Notes under the pieces: generated by a model | Told to the model about the DNA's origin: nothing | Seen by the model: the letters and a program-made list of their open reading frames with translations, nothing else | Databases searched by the model: none | Source of the DNA: Sphingomonas aerophila | GTDB taxonomy: Bacteria > Pseudomonadota > Alphaproteobacteria > Sphingomonadales > Sphingomonadaceae | Assembly: GCF_014199305.1 (NCBI RefSeq) | Contig: NZ_JACIJK010000004.1 | Span: 248,001-312,000, forward strand | Length of the DNA: 64,000 nt | Direction: 5' to 3' | In this document: piece after piece, positions 6,070-13,360 of the stretch | Layout of the letters: each line of letters begins with the position of its first letter | Position numbering within the stretch: position 1 is the first letter of the stretch | Program-made: the position numbers and the translations under genes

Positions 6070-6100
6070 CAACCTACCCGGTTCAGTGAGGTGGGCAAGC
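6070..6100 (-). repeat. cassette-boundary hairpin repeat, copy R10 (rightmost)
   Basis: Minus-strand arms GCCCACC and GGTAGGT (G-T closing pair), loop with one change. It lies 2 bases after the stop of the HEPN-like gene. I see no further copy to its right in the window, so it marks the right limit of the repeat array. Confidence 0.8.
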
Positions 6101-6102
6101 TG

Positions 6103-6555
6103 TTAGAGCCGTTTGGCCGTGCCCGGGTCCTGATCTTCCCAGACGTCGAACTCGGCTTCGATCCGTGTCAATAGTCTGCCCAGAAGCGTCTCCAGCAGCC
6201 CCGGTCCGATGACCTCGACCTCTTCGATGTCGGGAATGCACCGAAATGTGTGATCGCCATGAACGACCGACATGCGCTTGATCATATTGAAGGTCTCAGG
6301 TTCCGCGAGGCTCAGGCCACAATCCTCAGCAGCCCGCAACCCTCCCAGAAGGTCGTGGCCGATCCGTTTCAACTGACCCTGATCTCGATTGGCCCTAAGG
6401 ATCACCGCCTTGAGTGCCATCTCGATCGCGAATCCGTTCAAGAAGTAGAATGGGATGGCTGCCGCCTGAGAGGCCTGCGGCTGCAAAAGACGTGCAGCCA
6501 TGGCGAACGATCTCGCGGCAGCGAAGAGGTTCGGAGGTGACGTGCCTTTCTTCAT
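6103..6555 (-). CDS. HEPN-like helical protein
   Basis: 150-residue protein from the ATG at 6555 (a GTG at 6576 would add seven residues). The first half has the feel of HEPN domains: an aromatic helix F-Y-F-L-N-G-F-A-I-E-M-A-L-K-A followed by K-R-I-G-H-D-L-L. These resemble the G-x-x-x-E-L-x-L-K-A and G-H-D-L motifs of HEPN/AbiV-type proteins often found in toxin-antitoxin and phage-defence settings. I do not see the R-x4-6-H ribonuclease motif clearly, so catalytic activity is unproven. No partner nucleotidyltransferase (MNT) is adjacent. It is the rightmost module of the array. The family call is by pattern only. Confidence 0.45.
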   Translation of the reverse strand: MKKGTSPPNLFAAARSFAMAARLLQPQASQAAAIPFYFLNGFAIEMALKAVILRANRDQGQLKRIGHDLLGGLRAAEDCGLSLAEPETFNMIKRMSVVHGDHTFRCIPDIEEVEVIGPGLLETLLGRLLTRIEAEFDVWEDQDPGTAKRL

Positions 6556-6589
6556 CCTGACGCAGTAACGCCGCACATCTCGTGCGTCA

Positions 6590-7375
6590 TCACGCCTCCT
6601 CCATCGCGAACGGGGCGGGAGCGACGGCAGGCTTCACGGACCTCGCCCACGCTTCGAACGCGTCTCTATCGCCGCCGCAGCAGCTCCACTCTGGTCTGCC
6701 GCCACGATACGTTGATCGGTGATCCCAGCGCAGCGTTGCTGGGCCGTATTCCATTCCTGGAAAGCGGAACGCCACGACGACTTGCCGGGGCACCAGCCGG
6801 CCGCCCCTGTTCCGCGTGACATAGACATGGGGCCGCTGCCAGCGGTCATCGTCATCAACGATATCAGCGTCCGGAAAGCGGCGAAGCACGATGGCCTTAA
6901 ACCGCTCGACGGTGCGATCCCTAATCCGTTGTGTCTCGGCTTGCTCCCTGTCCCATGCGGCCTCGCAGGCCGCATCGCAGAACACCTGCGTATGCTGGCT
7001 CCCCATGATCATGGCTGGCTTCCAGCGTCGCCAACGCCGAGCTTCACGCAGCATGTCGGCCAGACCGTCGTGGTTCCGGTCGCGCCAGCGATCGGGCAGG
7101 TCTTTATCGATCCTCGACCCGCAGCAGGTGCACTCAAAGTGCCATCCATTCTCAACCATCATCGAGACGGGAACCACGCCAGTGTCTGCGAAGCGATCCG
7201 CCCATGGGGCACGATTGCACGTGACGTAGGACAGCTCACCGTCGCCATACTCCGCCGCCCCCGTCTTCCGGGCAACGATGGCATGGCGGGCAAAATAGAT
7301 CGCGCCGGTGCGCTCGTCATGTTCAAGGACGGCGTATGCCTTCAGCGGCTTCTCGATCGCGCTGTTCTCAGGCAT
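6590..7375 (-). CDS. putative zinc-ribbon hypothetical protein
   Basis: 261-residue soluble protein starting M-P-E-N-S-A-I-E at 7375. The frame stays open upstream to 7747 but would then translate the antisense of the tRNA-Cys gene, so the longer version is rejected. Residues ~90-160 hold two pairs of possible metal ligands, F-E-C-T-C-C-G and V-F-C-D-A-A-C-E, suggesting one treble-clef or zinc-ribbon unit. The C-terminus is rich in Trp, Arg and Asp. I cannot assign a family; the style resembles proteins of mobile elements. It starts about 115 bases from tRNA-Cys, divergently, and its stop is 34 bases from the HEPN-like start. Confidence 0.55.
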   Translation of the reverse strand: MPENSAIEKPLKAYAVLEHDERTGAIYFARHAIVARKTGAAEYGDGELSYVTCNRAPWADRFADTGVVPVSMMVENGWHFECTCCGSRIDKDLPDRWRDRNHDGLADMLREARRWRRWKPAMIMGSQHTQVFCDAACEAAWDREQAETQRIRDRTVERFKAIVLRRFPDADIVDDDDRWQRPHVYVTRNRGGRLVPRQVVVAFRFPGMEYGPATLRWDHRSTYRGGRPEWSCCGGDRDAFEAWARSVKPAVAPAPFAMEEA

Positions 7376-7489
7376 GCGCCGCCTCCGTGACCGAAACGGG
7401 AACACTGCGCACTTGCTGAAAACGAGTGCGTACTCGCCTGTTGACGCGGTGCAGAAAACCACGCATTTGCGCGCCTCTCCCGGCGTCGA

Positions 7490-7563
7490 GGCCCGATGGC
7501 GGAGTGGTGACGCAGAGGACTGCAAATCCTTGCACCCGGGTTCGATTCCCGGTCGGGCCTCCA
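7490..7563 (+). tRNA. tRNA-Cys (GCA)
   Basis: A complete cloverleaf can be drawn. The acceptor stem is GGCCCGA with TCGGGCC, the discriminator is T and CCA is encoded. The D-arm has GGAGTGGTGACGC. The anticodon arm AGGACTGCAAATCCT gives anticodon GCA. The T-arm is CCCGG, TTCGATT, CCGGG. U73 plus GCA is typical for cysteine tRNA. It separates the accessory region on its left from core genes on its right. Confidence 0.97.
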
Positions 7564-7851
7564 ACTTCGTTAGGGATAAATTCCTGAAAGGCTGCGCGGC
7601 TGTCTCGAGCTCGACGCCCCCGCCCCCAAGATCGAGTTTGGCCACCTTGCGGCTGTTATTGGGAGAAGCGATCTTCATTCGGCCGCGCTGAATTGAGTCA
7701 ACAATGGTTGAGCAACTGGCGACGGCAGGGGCTACCAAACCATTCATAGCGTCGTGCCATGAACGCCCCGCTCATTCGCCAAGGCTGTCCCGTGCACGCC
7801 GCTGCAACGATGACGGCGTGTCGCGGCGGTAAAGCTTAACTGTCTTGGCTG
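7564..7851. other. intergenic stretch, no gene recognised
   Basis: About 290 bases downstream of tRNA-Cys. It holds short overlapping frames on both strands without ribosome-binding sites. No tRNA 3'-end duplication, terminator with T-run or other RNA is visible. Confidence 0.5.
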
Positions 7852-8424
7852 TCAGCCACGGCCCCCACCAGATCCACTCGATTGCACGAAAAACTGTGTC
7901 TCCGCCTCCATCTGCCTGCGCATGTGTCGGCGCATTAGGGCCGAGTCGCGGCAATAACCGCGCCAGTCAGCCTCCAACGTCGACTGGCTCCATCTTGCGA
8001 CATGGGCAGTCGAAGCCGTGCGCGCTCTTCGCACGCTGTCCTGCAAGGCAACCAGCTGCAACAGGTCTGGGCCAGTTCTGATGCGTGCTTCAGAAGCCAG
8101 CACGCTGTCCAGGATCGTGCTCCGCTTCCGGCTTGCCTGTGACAGCGCCAACCGCGCCGCTCCGACTGCCGCCTTGTCGGGAACGGGCCTCGCCGTCTCT
8201 GTTTCAAGGCGCGCTAAGCCATCCAGCAACTGCTGATGCGCCGAGAACAGTTGCTGCAGCGATGCAGCCTGCGCGATTGCCTGGACGGGAGGTGCGTGGA
8301 TCATAGCGCGATACGCGCCGGCAACGGTTGACGACAAATTACCGAGTGAGTTCGGACCTAATTGGCACAAGTTCTCGCCCGTAACCCGCCTCGAACGGAC
8401 CGTTGTGAACTTGGTCTGGTTCAC
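7852..8424 (-). CDS. hypothetical helical protein
   Basis: 190 residues if started at the GTG at 8424; a Met at residue 42 (M-I-H-A-P-P-V) is an alternative. The middle is Ala/Gln/Leu-rich with heptad-like spacing suggesting a coiled coil. The end is Arg-rich with a Gly tail. There is no signal peptide and no family I know. It lies upstream of and codirectional with nothing obvious: mutT begins about 460 bases to the right on the same strand and ends 48 bases before this start, so the two could share a transcript. Coding status is moderately supported by the length of the frame only. Confidence 0.4.
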   Translation of the reverse strand: MNQTKFTTVRSRRVTGENLCQLGPNSLGNLSSTVAGAYRAMIHAPPVQAIAQAASLQQLFSAHQQLLDGLARLETETARPVPDKAAVGAARLALSQASRKRSTILDSVLASEARIRTGPDLLQLVALQDSVRRARTASTAHVARWSQSTLEADWRGYCRDSALMRRHMRRQMEAETQFFVQSSGSGGGRG

Positions 8425-8472
8425 TTCGACGCGATGAAGGGAGCGAGGCTGAGCTCGCCCCCTTCCGTCACT

Positions 8473-8883
8473 TCAACCCAGAATGCGGCACAATGGCGCA
8501 ATAAGCGGCAAGTCCGCCGGCGGCATCGGCAGGTCTCGAAGCGCATCGGCATCAACCCAACGCAGCTCAGGGGTTTCCAGCGCCTGCGGCTCGCCCGTCC
8601 ATTGAGCCACCCGATAAAGAAGCAGGACCAGATCGCGGCTGCCGATCAGGCCGGTGCCGAATGTGATTGGGGTCAACTTGACGGGGTCAACGGAGACCCC
8701 GAGCTCCTCATTGAGTTCGCGCGCCAGAGCCTCTGCGGGCGCCTCCCCGGCATCGACCTTTCCGCCGGGGAATTCCCATAATCCGGCCATGGCCTTGTCG
8801 GCCGGACGTTGCTGGACCAGCACGGCCCCGCCTCGAACCAGCGCGCCGGCGACGACCAGCAACGGAGGCATCGAGTCCACCAA
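8473..8883 (-). CDS. mutT: 8-oxo-dGTP diphosphatase-type NUDIX hydrolase
   Basis: 136-residue NUDIX protein. The Nudix box lies at residues ~40-63: G-G-K-V-D-A-G-E, seven residues, then R-E-L-N-E-E-L-G-V, with all the metal-binding Glu present. The substrate-side sequence Q-Q-R-P and the short length fit MutT, which removes oxidised dGTP from the nucleotide pool so that it is not misincorporated during replication. Other small NUDIX enzymes look similar, so the exact substrate is an inference. The gene starts 32 bases from the divergent Flp pilin gene. Confidence 0.85.
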   Translation of the reverse strand: MVDSMPPLLVVAGALVRGGAVLVQQRPADKAMAGLWEFPGGKVDAGEAPAEALARELNEELGVSVDPVKLTPITFGTGLIGSRDLVLLLYRVAQWTGEPQALETPELRWVDADALRDLPMPPADLPLIAPLCRILG

Positions 8884-8915
8884 TCGTTTACCTCATTCCC
8901 GTACTTCGCATTGCC

Positions 8916-9119
8916 ATGACCGTTCATCGCTCCTTGGTAAAGCGCGTGCTGCGCCGCCTGTCTGCCGATGCTCGCGGGGCAACTGCCATCGAATACGGCC
9001 TCATCGCTGCGTTGATCGTGCTCGCCATGGTCGGGGCGCTCCGTGCCACCGCTCAGACAACAATCGGCATGTGGGACGATGTCAGCAACAAAGTCGCGAC
9101 GGCGATGGGTGGCTCTTAA
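8916..9119 (+). CDS. Flp family type IVb pilin, first copy
   Basis: 67-residue class IVb prepilin. A basic leader of about 20 residues ends in R-G, followed by A-T-A-I-E-Y-G-L-I-A-A-L-I, the conserved Flp N-terminal helix. The prepilin peptidase is expected to cut after the Gly, with Glu five residues later. Flp pilins assemble into adhesive Tad pili. This copy has a longer, more polar tail than the second pilin 100 bases downstream. No Tad secretion genes (cpaA-F) are nearby, so the machinery must be encoded elsewhere. Confidence 0.9.
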   Translation: MTVHRSLVKRVLRRLSADARGATAIEYGLIAALIVLAMVGALRATAQTTIGMWDDVSNKVATAMGGS

Positions 9120-9218
9120 GCCTTTCTCAACCCGCCTCCTCTACACGGGCGATTGTTGGTTCGATCCGGAAGACTGGACCAGCCGGGTGACTGAAGTTTC
9201 AAGACCATGGAGACCGCA

Positions 9219-9386
9219 ATGCAGAAGATCCGCAACTTCCTCAAGAATTCCAAGGGCGCGACCGCAATCGAATACGGTCTGATCGCTGCCCTGATCGCCG
9301 TTGCCGCTATCGCCGCCATGAAGGGCATTGGTACTCAGCTGACGACCACCTTCAGCAACATCTCGTCGAACATGAAGGCGTCGTAA
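9219..9386 (+). CDS. Flp family type IVb pilin, second copy
   Basis: 55-residue prepilin with leader M-Q-K-I-R-N-F-L-K-N-S-K-G and the conserved A-T-A-I-E-Y-G-L-I-A-A-L-I core. The short length and Ser-rich end are typical of major Flp pilins. I start it at the ATG at 9219 because GGAG lies seven bases upstream; an in-frame ATG at 9207 has no such site. A strong hairpin terminator follows within 30 bases. It is probably the major pilin, with the first copy a minor or alternative subunit. Confidence 0.92.
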   Translation: MQKIRNFLKNSKGATAIEYGLIAALIAVAAIAAMKGIGTQLTTTFSNISSNMKAS

Positions 9387-9413
9387 GACACTTCCTCGGC
9401 AAGCGGACAGATG

Positions 9414-9445
9414 AAGGGCGGCGGACCATCGGTTCCGCCGCCCTT
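9414..9445. terminator. bidirectional hairpin terminator between flp and accA
   Basis: AAGGGCGGCGGA pairs with TCCGCCGCCCTT (12 bp) around an 8-base loop. A moderately T-rich run (CTCATTTGGTCATTTTG) follows on the plus strand. It lies between the convergent ends of the second pilin gene and accA. Confidence 0.8.
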
Positions 9446-9469
9446 CTCATTTGGTCATTTTGTTGAAGT

Positions 9470-10417
9470 TCAAAGTCGACCCATCGCCAGGAATTTCGCC
9501 CGGCGGTCCGCCCGCAACACCTGTGGATCTCGGCCAACCAGATCGTCCAATGCTTGGTCGATTGCGTCGCCAAGAGCGTCGATCGCTGTATGGGGCGCAC
9601 GATGTGCGCCACCCAACGGCTCCGGCACGACCGTGTCGATGATGCCGAAACCTTTAAGGTCCTGCGCCGTGATACGCATCGCGTCGGCGGCATCGGCGGC
9701 CTTGTCGGCCGTGCGCCACAGGATCGACGCTGCTCCTTCGGGGCTGATCACCGAATAGATTGCGTGTTCGAACATCAGCACGCGATTACCGGCAGCCAGC
9801 GCCACTGCGCCCCCTGAACCGCCTTCGCCGACGATCGCGGAGATCACTGGAACGCCCGCCGCAAGGCACGCCTGGGTCGATCGCGCGATCGCTTCCGCCT
9901 GGCCGCGCTCCTCGGCCTGGATGCCCGGAAAGGCCCCAGACGTGTCCACCAGTGTCAGCACGGGCAACCCGAACCGATCGGCAAGACCGATCAGGCGGAT
10001 CGCCTTGCGGTACCCTTCGGGTTTGCCCATGCCGAAATTGTGGCGGAGCCGGCTTGCGGTGTCCGCCCCCTTCTCGTGACCGATCGCGATTACTCGGCGT
10101 CCACGGAAGGTGGCGAAGCCGCCCAGGATCGCCTGATCGTCCCCAATAGCGCGGTCGCCAGCAAGCGGCATCCAGTCATCGAAGAGTCCCGCAGCATAGT
10201 CCTTGAAGTGCGGGCGCTCGGGATGGCGCGCGACCTGCGTCTTTTGCCACGGGGTCAATCTGGCGAATGTATCGCGAAGCAGCTTGTCAGATTTCGCCTG
10301 AAGACGGGCGAGGTCCGCACTGATGTCGACCGTGCCGTCGGCAGCAGTGTCGCGCAACTCGTCGATACGGCCCTGCAGCTCGGCGATCGGTTTTTCGAAA
10401 TCCAGGAAACTTGGCAT
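9470..10417 (-). CDS. accA: acetyl-CoA carboxylase carboxyltransferase subunit alpha
   Basis: 315 residues, the usual length for AccA. It starts M-P-S-F-L-D-F-E-K-P-I, and has the oxyanion-hole glycine motifs G-E-G-G-S-G-G-A and the Y-S-V-I-S-P-E-G stretch of the crotonase-like fold. With AccD it transfers CO2 from carboxybiotin to acetyl-CoA, giving malonyl-CoA for fatty-acid synthesis in the cytosol. It begins 9 bases after xerD ends, so it is likely the last gene of the 44-aa/605-aa/xerD/accA transcript. Confidence 0.97.
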   Translation of the reverse strand: MPSFLDFEKPIAELQGRIDELRDTAADGTVDISADLARLQAKSDKLLRDTFARLTPWQKTQVARHPERPHFKDYAAGLFDDWMPLAGDRAIGDDQAILGGFATFRGRRVIAIGHEKGADTASRLRHNFGMGKPEGYRKAIRLIGLADRFGLPVLTLVDTSGAFPGIQAEERGQAEAIARSTQACLAAGVPVISAIVGEGGSGGAVALAAGNRVLMFEHAIYSVISPEGAASILWRTADKAADAADAMRITAQDLKGFGIIDTVVPEPLGGAHRAPHTAIDALGDAIDQALDDLVGRDPQVLRADRRAKFLAMGRL

Positions 10418-10426
10418 CGCGGCGCG

Positions 10427-11341
10427 CTAAGCGGGCGAGGGCCGAAGGTCAACGCGGCCAGCGTCGTTCAGGGGATGGCGCGTGTTCACCAGTTCCACCA
10501 ATCGGCTCGCTTCGACGTGGGTGTAAATCTCGGTTGTGGCAATGTCGGCATGACCAAGCATGGTCTGTAGAGCCCTCAAATCCGCGCCGCCGGCCAGCAG
10601 ATGAGTGGCGAACGCGTGGCGAAGCACGTGCGGGCTGACCCGATCGGGCGCGATCCCCGCCTCCGCCGCCAGCGCCTTCACCAGCTGAAAAAGTCGAATG
10701 CGCGACAGGTGGCCCTTCCCGGAGGGAAACAGCCATTGCCGATCGGGCGCCACATGGTTGCGCCAGGATGCGACAGCAGCGCGGGCACGATCGGAAATGG
10801 GTACCAGCCGCTCGCGCCCACCCTTGCCGCGCACGATCAGGAAGGGGCGATCCGGCGACACCGCCGACCGCGGCAGCGAGACCAGTTCTGTCGCGCGCAG
10901 CCCCGATCCGTACAGAAGTTCCATCAAGGCAGCGAGCCTCAGGTCAGCCGGAAGCACCGGTTCCTTCGCCAGCCGCGCCGCAATCGCGCCGAACAGTCGT
11001 TCGACGTCGTCAAGGCTTAACACCTTGGGCAAAGGCCGGGCGGTCCCGGGCCTTGGCAGTGTGCCGCCAGGGTCATCGCCGCGATGTCCTTCGTCGTGCA
11101 GGAATGCAAAGAACCGCCGCAATGACGCCGCCTTGCGGGCCACCGTCGATCGCGACAGATCTCGCCAGCCGTGCGCCAGTCGCGCCAGCACGGCGGCATC
11201 CGCCGTCGTCAGTTCCCCCGCCAGTTCCGTCGACGCCAGCGCCAGGTCTGAACGATAGGCAGCCAGCGTGTTGGCCGCCGCCCCCGCCTCCGCCGCCAGC
11301 ATCTCCAGAAAGCGATCGATCAGGGCCGCATCCGTGCCCAT
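10427..11341 (-). CDS. xerD: tyrosine recombinase XerD-type
   Basis: 304 residues with an N-terminal core-binding domain and a C-terminal catalytic domain. All catalytic residues are visible: Arg149 (G-S-G-L-R-A-T-E), Lys173, His238 and Arg241 (S-P-H-V-L-R-H), His264 (L-G-H-A) and Tyr273 (I-Y-T-H-V). XerD, with XerC, resolves chromosome dimers at dif. The chromosomal setting beside accA and near aroK is usual for alphaproteobacterial xerD, so I regard it as the housekeeping enzyme, not an island integrase. XerC is the main alternative. Confidence 0.85.
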   Translation of the reverse strand: MGTDAALIDRFLEMLAAEAGAAANTLAAYRSDLALASTELAGELTTADAAVLARLAHGWRDLSRSTVARKAASLRRFFAFLHDEGHRGDDPGGTLPRPGTARPLPKVLSLDDVERLFGAIAARLAKEPVLPADLRLAALMELLYGSGLRATELVSLPRSAVSPDRPFLIVRGKGGRERLVPISDRARAAVASWRNHVAPDRQWLFPSGKGHLSRIRLFQLVKALAAEAGIAPDRVSPHVLRHAFATHLLAGGADLRALQTMLGHADIATTEIYTHVEASRLVELVNTRHPLNDAGRVDLRPSPA

Positions 11342-11344
11342 GGA

Positions 11345-13162
11345 TCAGGCCCGCGCGATCGCCTCGGCAGCGATCATCCGCGCCTCACCACCCAGCCCAA
11401 CCGCACGCAGCGCCCCGACAATGCGGTACAGCATCTCGGGCGGGACTCCGCGCCAAGAACCTGTCTGCATACCGATTGCGGCCAGCAGGACCACCGTCCC
11501 CGGCTGGTTTGCCAGAGCCGCGCGATCCAGTGCCCGCGTCCAGGGGTTCTCCGCCCCGATCCGCACCTCCAATGCTTCGGCCGCACGCTCGATGTCCGCG
11601 GGAGCGAGCCGCCCCAGCCCAGCCAGCCCCGCGAAGAACAACCGCTGCTTGACCGCGCTGTCACCCGATCCGGCATAGCTCGACACATCGCGATAGGTCA
11701 GCCGCTGGGACAGGTCGGGATCGGCGAGCGCCAGCATGGCCCAGGCATCCCCACCGGCTTCCACCGACCCGCGCCAGCGTGCCGCCGTCCGGTCCAGCCC
11801 TGCCGACAGCATTGATGCGACCAATCGATCGGCCGGCGCCTTCGCCGTGCCTGCGGGCACTCTGATGGCCGCACGGGCAGTCAGCACCAGCCGGCCATAG
11901 GGCGTCTGCCCATCATCCCGCCCCCAGATGCGACGCAATGCCGCTAGGCGCGCAGCCGCGTCGGCCGCGGTATAGGCCGTGCGAAGATCGTCTGCGACCG
12001 CCACCGCCGCGGACGGGGCATCGTCGCCCCCCTCTACCGATCCGTACAGGTCGACCATCGCCAGGTTGGACAAGACGCCCTGCCCTGCCGCAGCTTCCGC
12101 CGCAGGCAGTCGAAGAGCCGGAGGAACGCCTGGGGCCAAGGCCCGCCAACAGTTAGCCTGTGGCCCGACGGTCGCCATTAGCTCGTCGGGCAGCGGCGTG
12201 CTCGTCGCCAACGACAGACCGATTCGCCACGCGGTCAGCTGGTCGACGCCAGCCCACTCGATCGTCATCGCCTGGCCACCATTGGGTCCCGCGCCGATCA
12301 CCTTTTGCGCAAGCTGCAGGTCGATGCCGCTCGCCACGCGGCGCCTACGAACCTGCGCCAGTTGCGCCTTCGCCGCAGCCGGATTTCCGCTCAGCGCGGC
12401 GCAGATGGCCCCCGCCGTGGTCCAGCCACGCGCGGGGGCCAAGGCAGCTGCGCGCGCCTGCAACGGACACAGCCCCCCCGGATCACCCGCAGCGAGCATT
12501 GCGTTCATCGCGACCTGAAGCAGCTTCGGCGTCGTGTTTGCCACATCGACGCCCTGCACCAGCGCGCGCGCCGCGGGCGCCTCGCCCATGCGCAGCAGCA
12601 ACCAGGCTCGCTCCGCGGCGAAATCGGCGCCGTTCACATGGGCTGGCGTGTCGATCCGCCCCACCAGCGCGCGCCGCAACAGGATCGACATCCAGCGCGA
12701 CGGCAGCGGTGCCGACAGATTACGCATGAGCAGTTTTAGGTATTGCCCGTCCGCGGCCCCGAACGCGTCCGCGGGCAAGGCGCCCTCCCCCGTTCCGATC
12801 GGCCCCACAGACGCGAGCGACCGGCGCGCCGCGGCCGGCATCTCGTATTCGGCCAGCACCCGCGCGTCAGGCGTGGGCGTCGGGCTCGGCGTTTCCGATG
12901 GCGATGCGCTCGGCTCCGGCGCCGGTAGCGGCTGAACCACCGCAGTTGCCTGCGACGGCGTCGGTGCGGCGATCGGGCCGCTGGTAAGGCCGGTAGCGCT
13001 GGGCCGGGGGCTCGGGCGGGCGCTCGGCGTGGCCGCGGGCTCGCCAAAGCCAGGCGGCAGGATCGACTCGGGCCGTTCCTGCTGCGCCAACGCCGGCAGC
13101 GTCACCGCGGCGACCAGCGTCACCGCAGCGACCCGCCGCAGCCCGCTAGGAGAGGTTGTCAA
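11345..13162 (-). CDS. exported Ala/Pro-rich protein of unknown function (TTG start)
   Basis: I take the TTG at 13162, giving 605 residues with a clean signal peptide: T-T-S-P-S-G-L-R-R, a hydrophobic stretch, cleavage near A-L-A-Q. The frame remains open far upstream, but only across the antisense of aroK and aroB, and that extension is rejected. After the signal comes a ~90-residue low-complexity Pro/Ser/Thr/Ala linker, then Ala-rich helical repeats reminiscent of TPR-type solenoids. It overlaps the 44-residue gene upstream by 17 bases and ends 3 bases before xerD starts. Its role is unknown; envelope location is likely. Confidence 0.75.
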   Translation of the reverse strand: MTTSPSGLRRVAAVTLVAAVTLPALAQQERPESILPPGFGEPAATPSARPSPRPSATGLTSGPIAAPTPSQATAVVQPLPAPEPSASPSETPSPTPTPDARVLAEYEMPAAARRSLASVGPIGTGEGALPADAFGAADGQYLKLLMRNLSAPLPSRWMSILLRRALVGRIDTPAHVNGADFAAERAWLLLRMGEAPAARALVQGVDVANTTPKLLQVAMNAMLAAGDPGGLCPLQARAAALAPARGWTTAGAICAALSGNPAAAKAQLAQVRRRRVASGIDLQLAQKVIGAGPNGGQAMTIEWAGVDQLTAWRIGLSLATSTPLPDELMATVGPQANCWRALAPGVPPALRLPAAEAAAGQGVLSNLAMVDLYGSVEGGDDAPSAAVAVADDLRTAYTAADAAARLAALRRIWGRDDGQTPYGRLVLTARAAIRVPAGTAKAPADRLVASMLSAGLDRTAARWRGSVEAGGDAWAMLALADPDLSQRLTYRDVSSYAGSGDSAVKQRLFFAGLAGLGRLAPADIERAAEALEVRIGAENPWTRALDRAALANQPGTVVLLAAIGMQTGSWRGVPPEMLYRIVGALRAVGLGGEARMIAAEAIARA

Positions 13163-13280
13163 GCGAGACCGCCTTCTCGACCTGGGTCTGCGGCACTTCG
13201 TGCGCGCGGCTGGACAACAGGAACAGGCCGCCCACGACCACCACCAGAATGACGAGAAGCGTGACGAGGAGGCGGGACAT
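13146..13280 (-). CDS. 44-residue single-pass membrane protein
   Basis: Small protein M-S-R-L-L-V-T-L-L, with a transmembrane helix at residues 4-22 (L-V-I-L-V-V-V-V-G-G-L-F-L-L) followed by a charged tail ending K-A-V-S-L-D-N-L-S. The end of the coding region contains the TTG start of the 605-residue exported protein in another frame, so the two are translationally coupled. The frame is open further upstream to 13625 but only over aroK antisense. It is divergent from aroK, 80 bases away. Function is unknown. Confidence 0.7.
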   Translation of the reverse strand: MSRLLVTLLVILVVVVGGLFLLSSRAHEVPQTQVEKAVSLDNLS

Positions 13281-13360
13281 GGGCAAACCTTGGTTGACGC
13301 TGTTCGTGACCGGGACCCGACCATTGCCGGGCGCGCCCTGCCTAGTATAGCCCCCAACCG

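Noticed and set aside
1..6100. Classical integron attC sites
   Set aside because: The repeats are ~31 bases with one simple hairpin. They lack the paired GTTRRRY/RYYYAAC cores and the L boxes of known attC, and no IntI gene is in the window. I therefore call them attC-like boundary repeats only.
1..6100. CRISPR array
   Set aside because: Repeats are separated by about 170-1080 bases containing genes, not by uniform ~30-base spacers, and no cas gene is seen.
1..6100. REP/RAYT elements
   Set aside because: REP elements occur in both orientations and genome-wide. Here all copies have one orientation and I see none in the remaining 58 kb. No RAYT transposase is present. A genome-wide search could still reverse this.
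6590..7747. 385-residue version of the zinc-ribbon gene
   Set aside because: The extra N-terminus would translate the antisense strand of tRNA-Cys; the start at 7375 is used instead.
7772..7954. 60-residue minus-strand frame
   Set aside because: Overlaps the end of the 7852-8424 gene in another frame, with no ribosome-binding site or recognisable family.
10427..11341. XerD as the recombinase of the cassette array
   Set aside because: It lies about 4 kb from the array among core genes, in the usual alphaproteobacterial xerD-accA setting, so it is more simply the dimer-resolution enzyme. A role in trans cannot be excluded.
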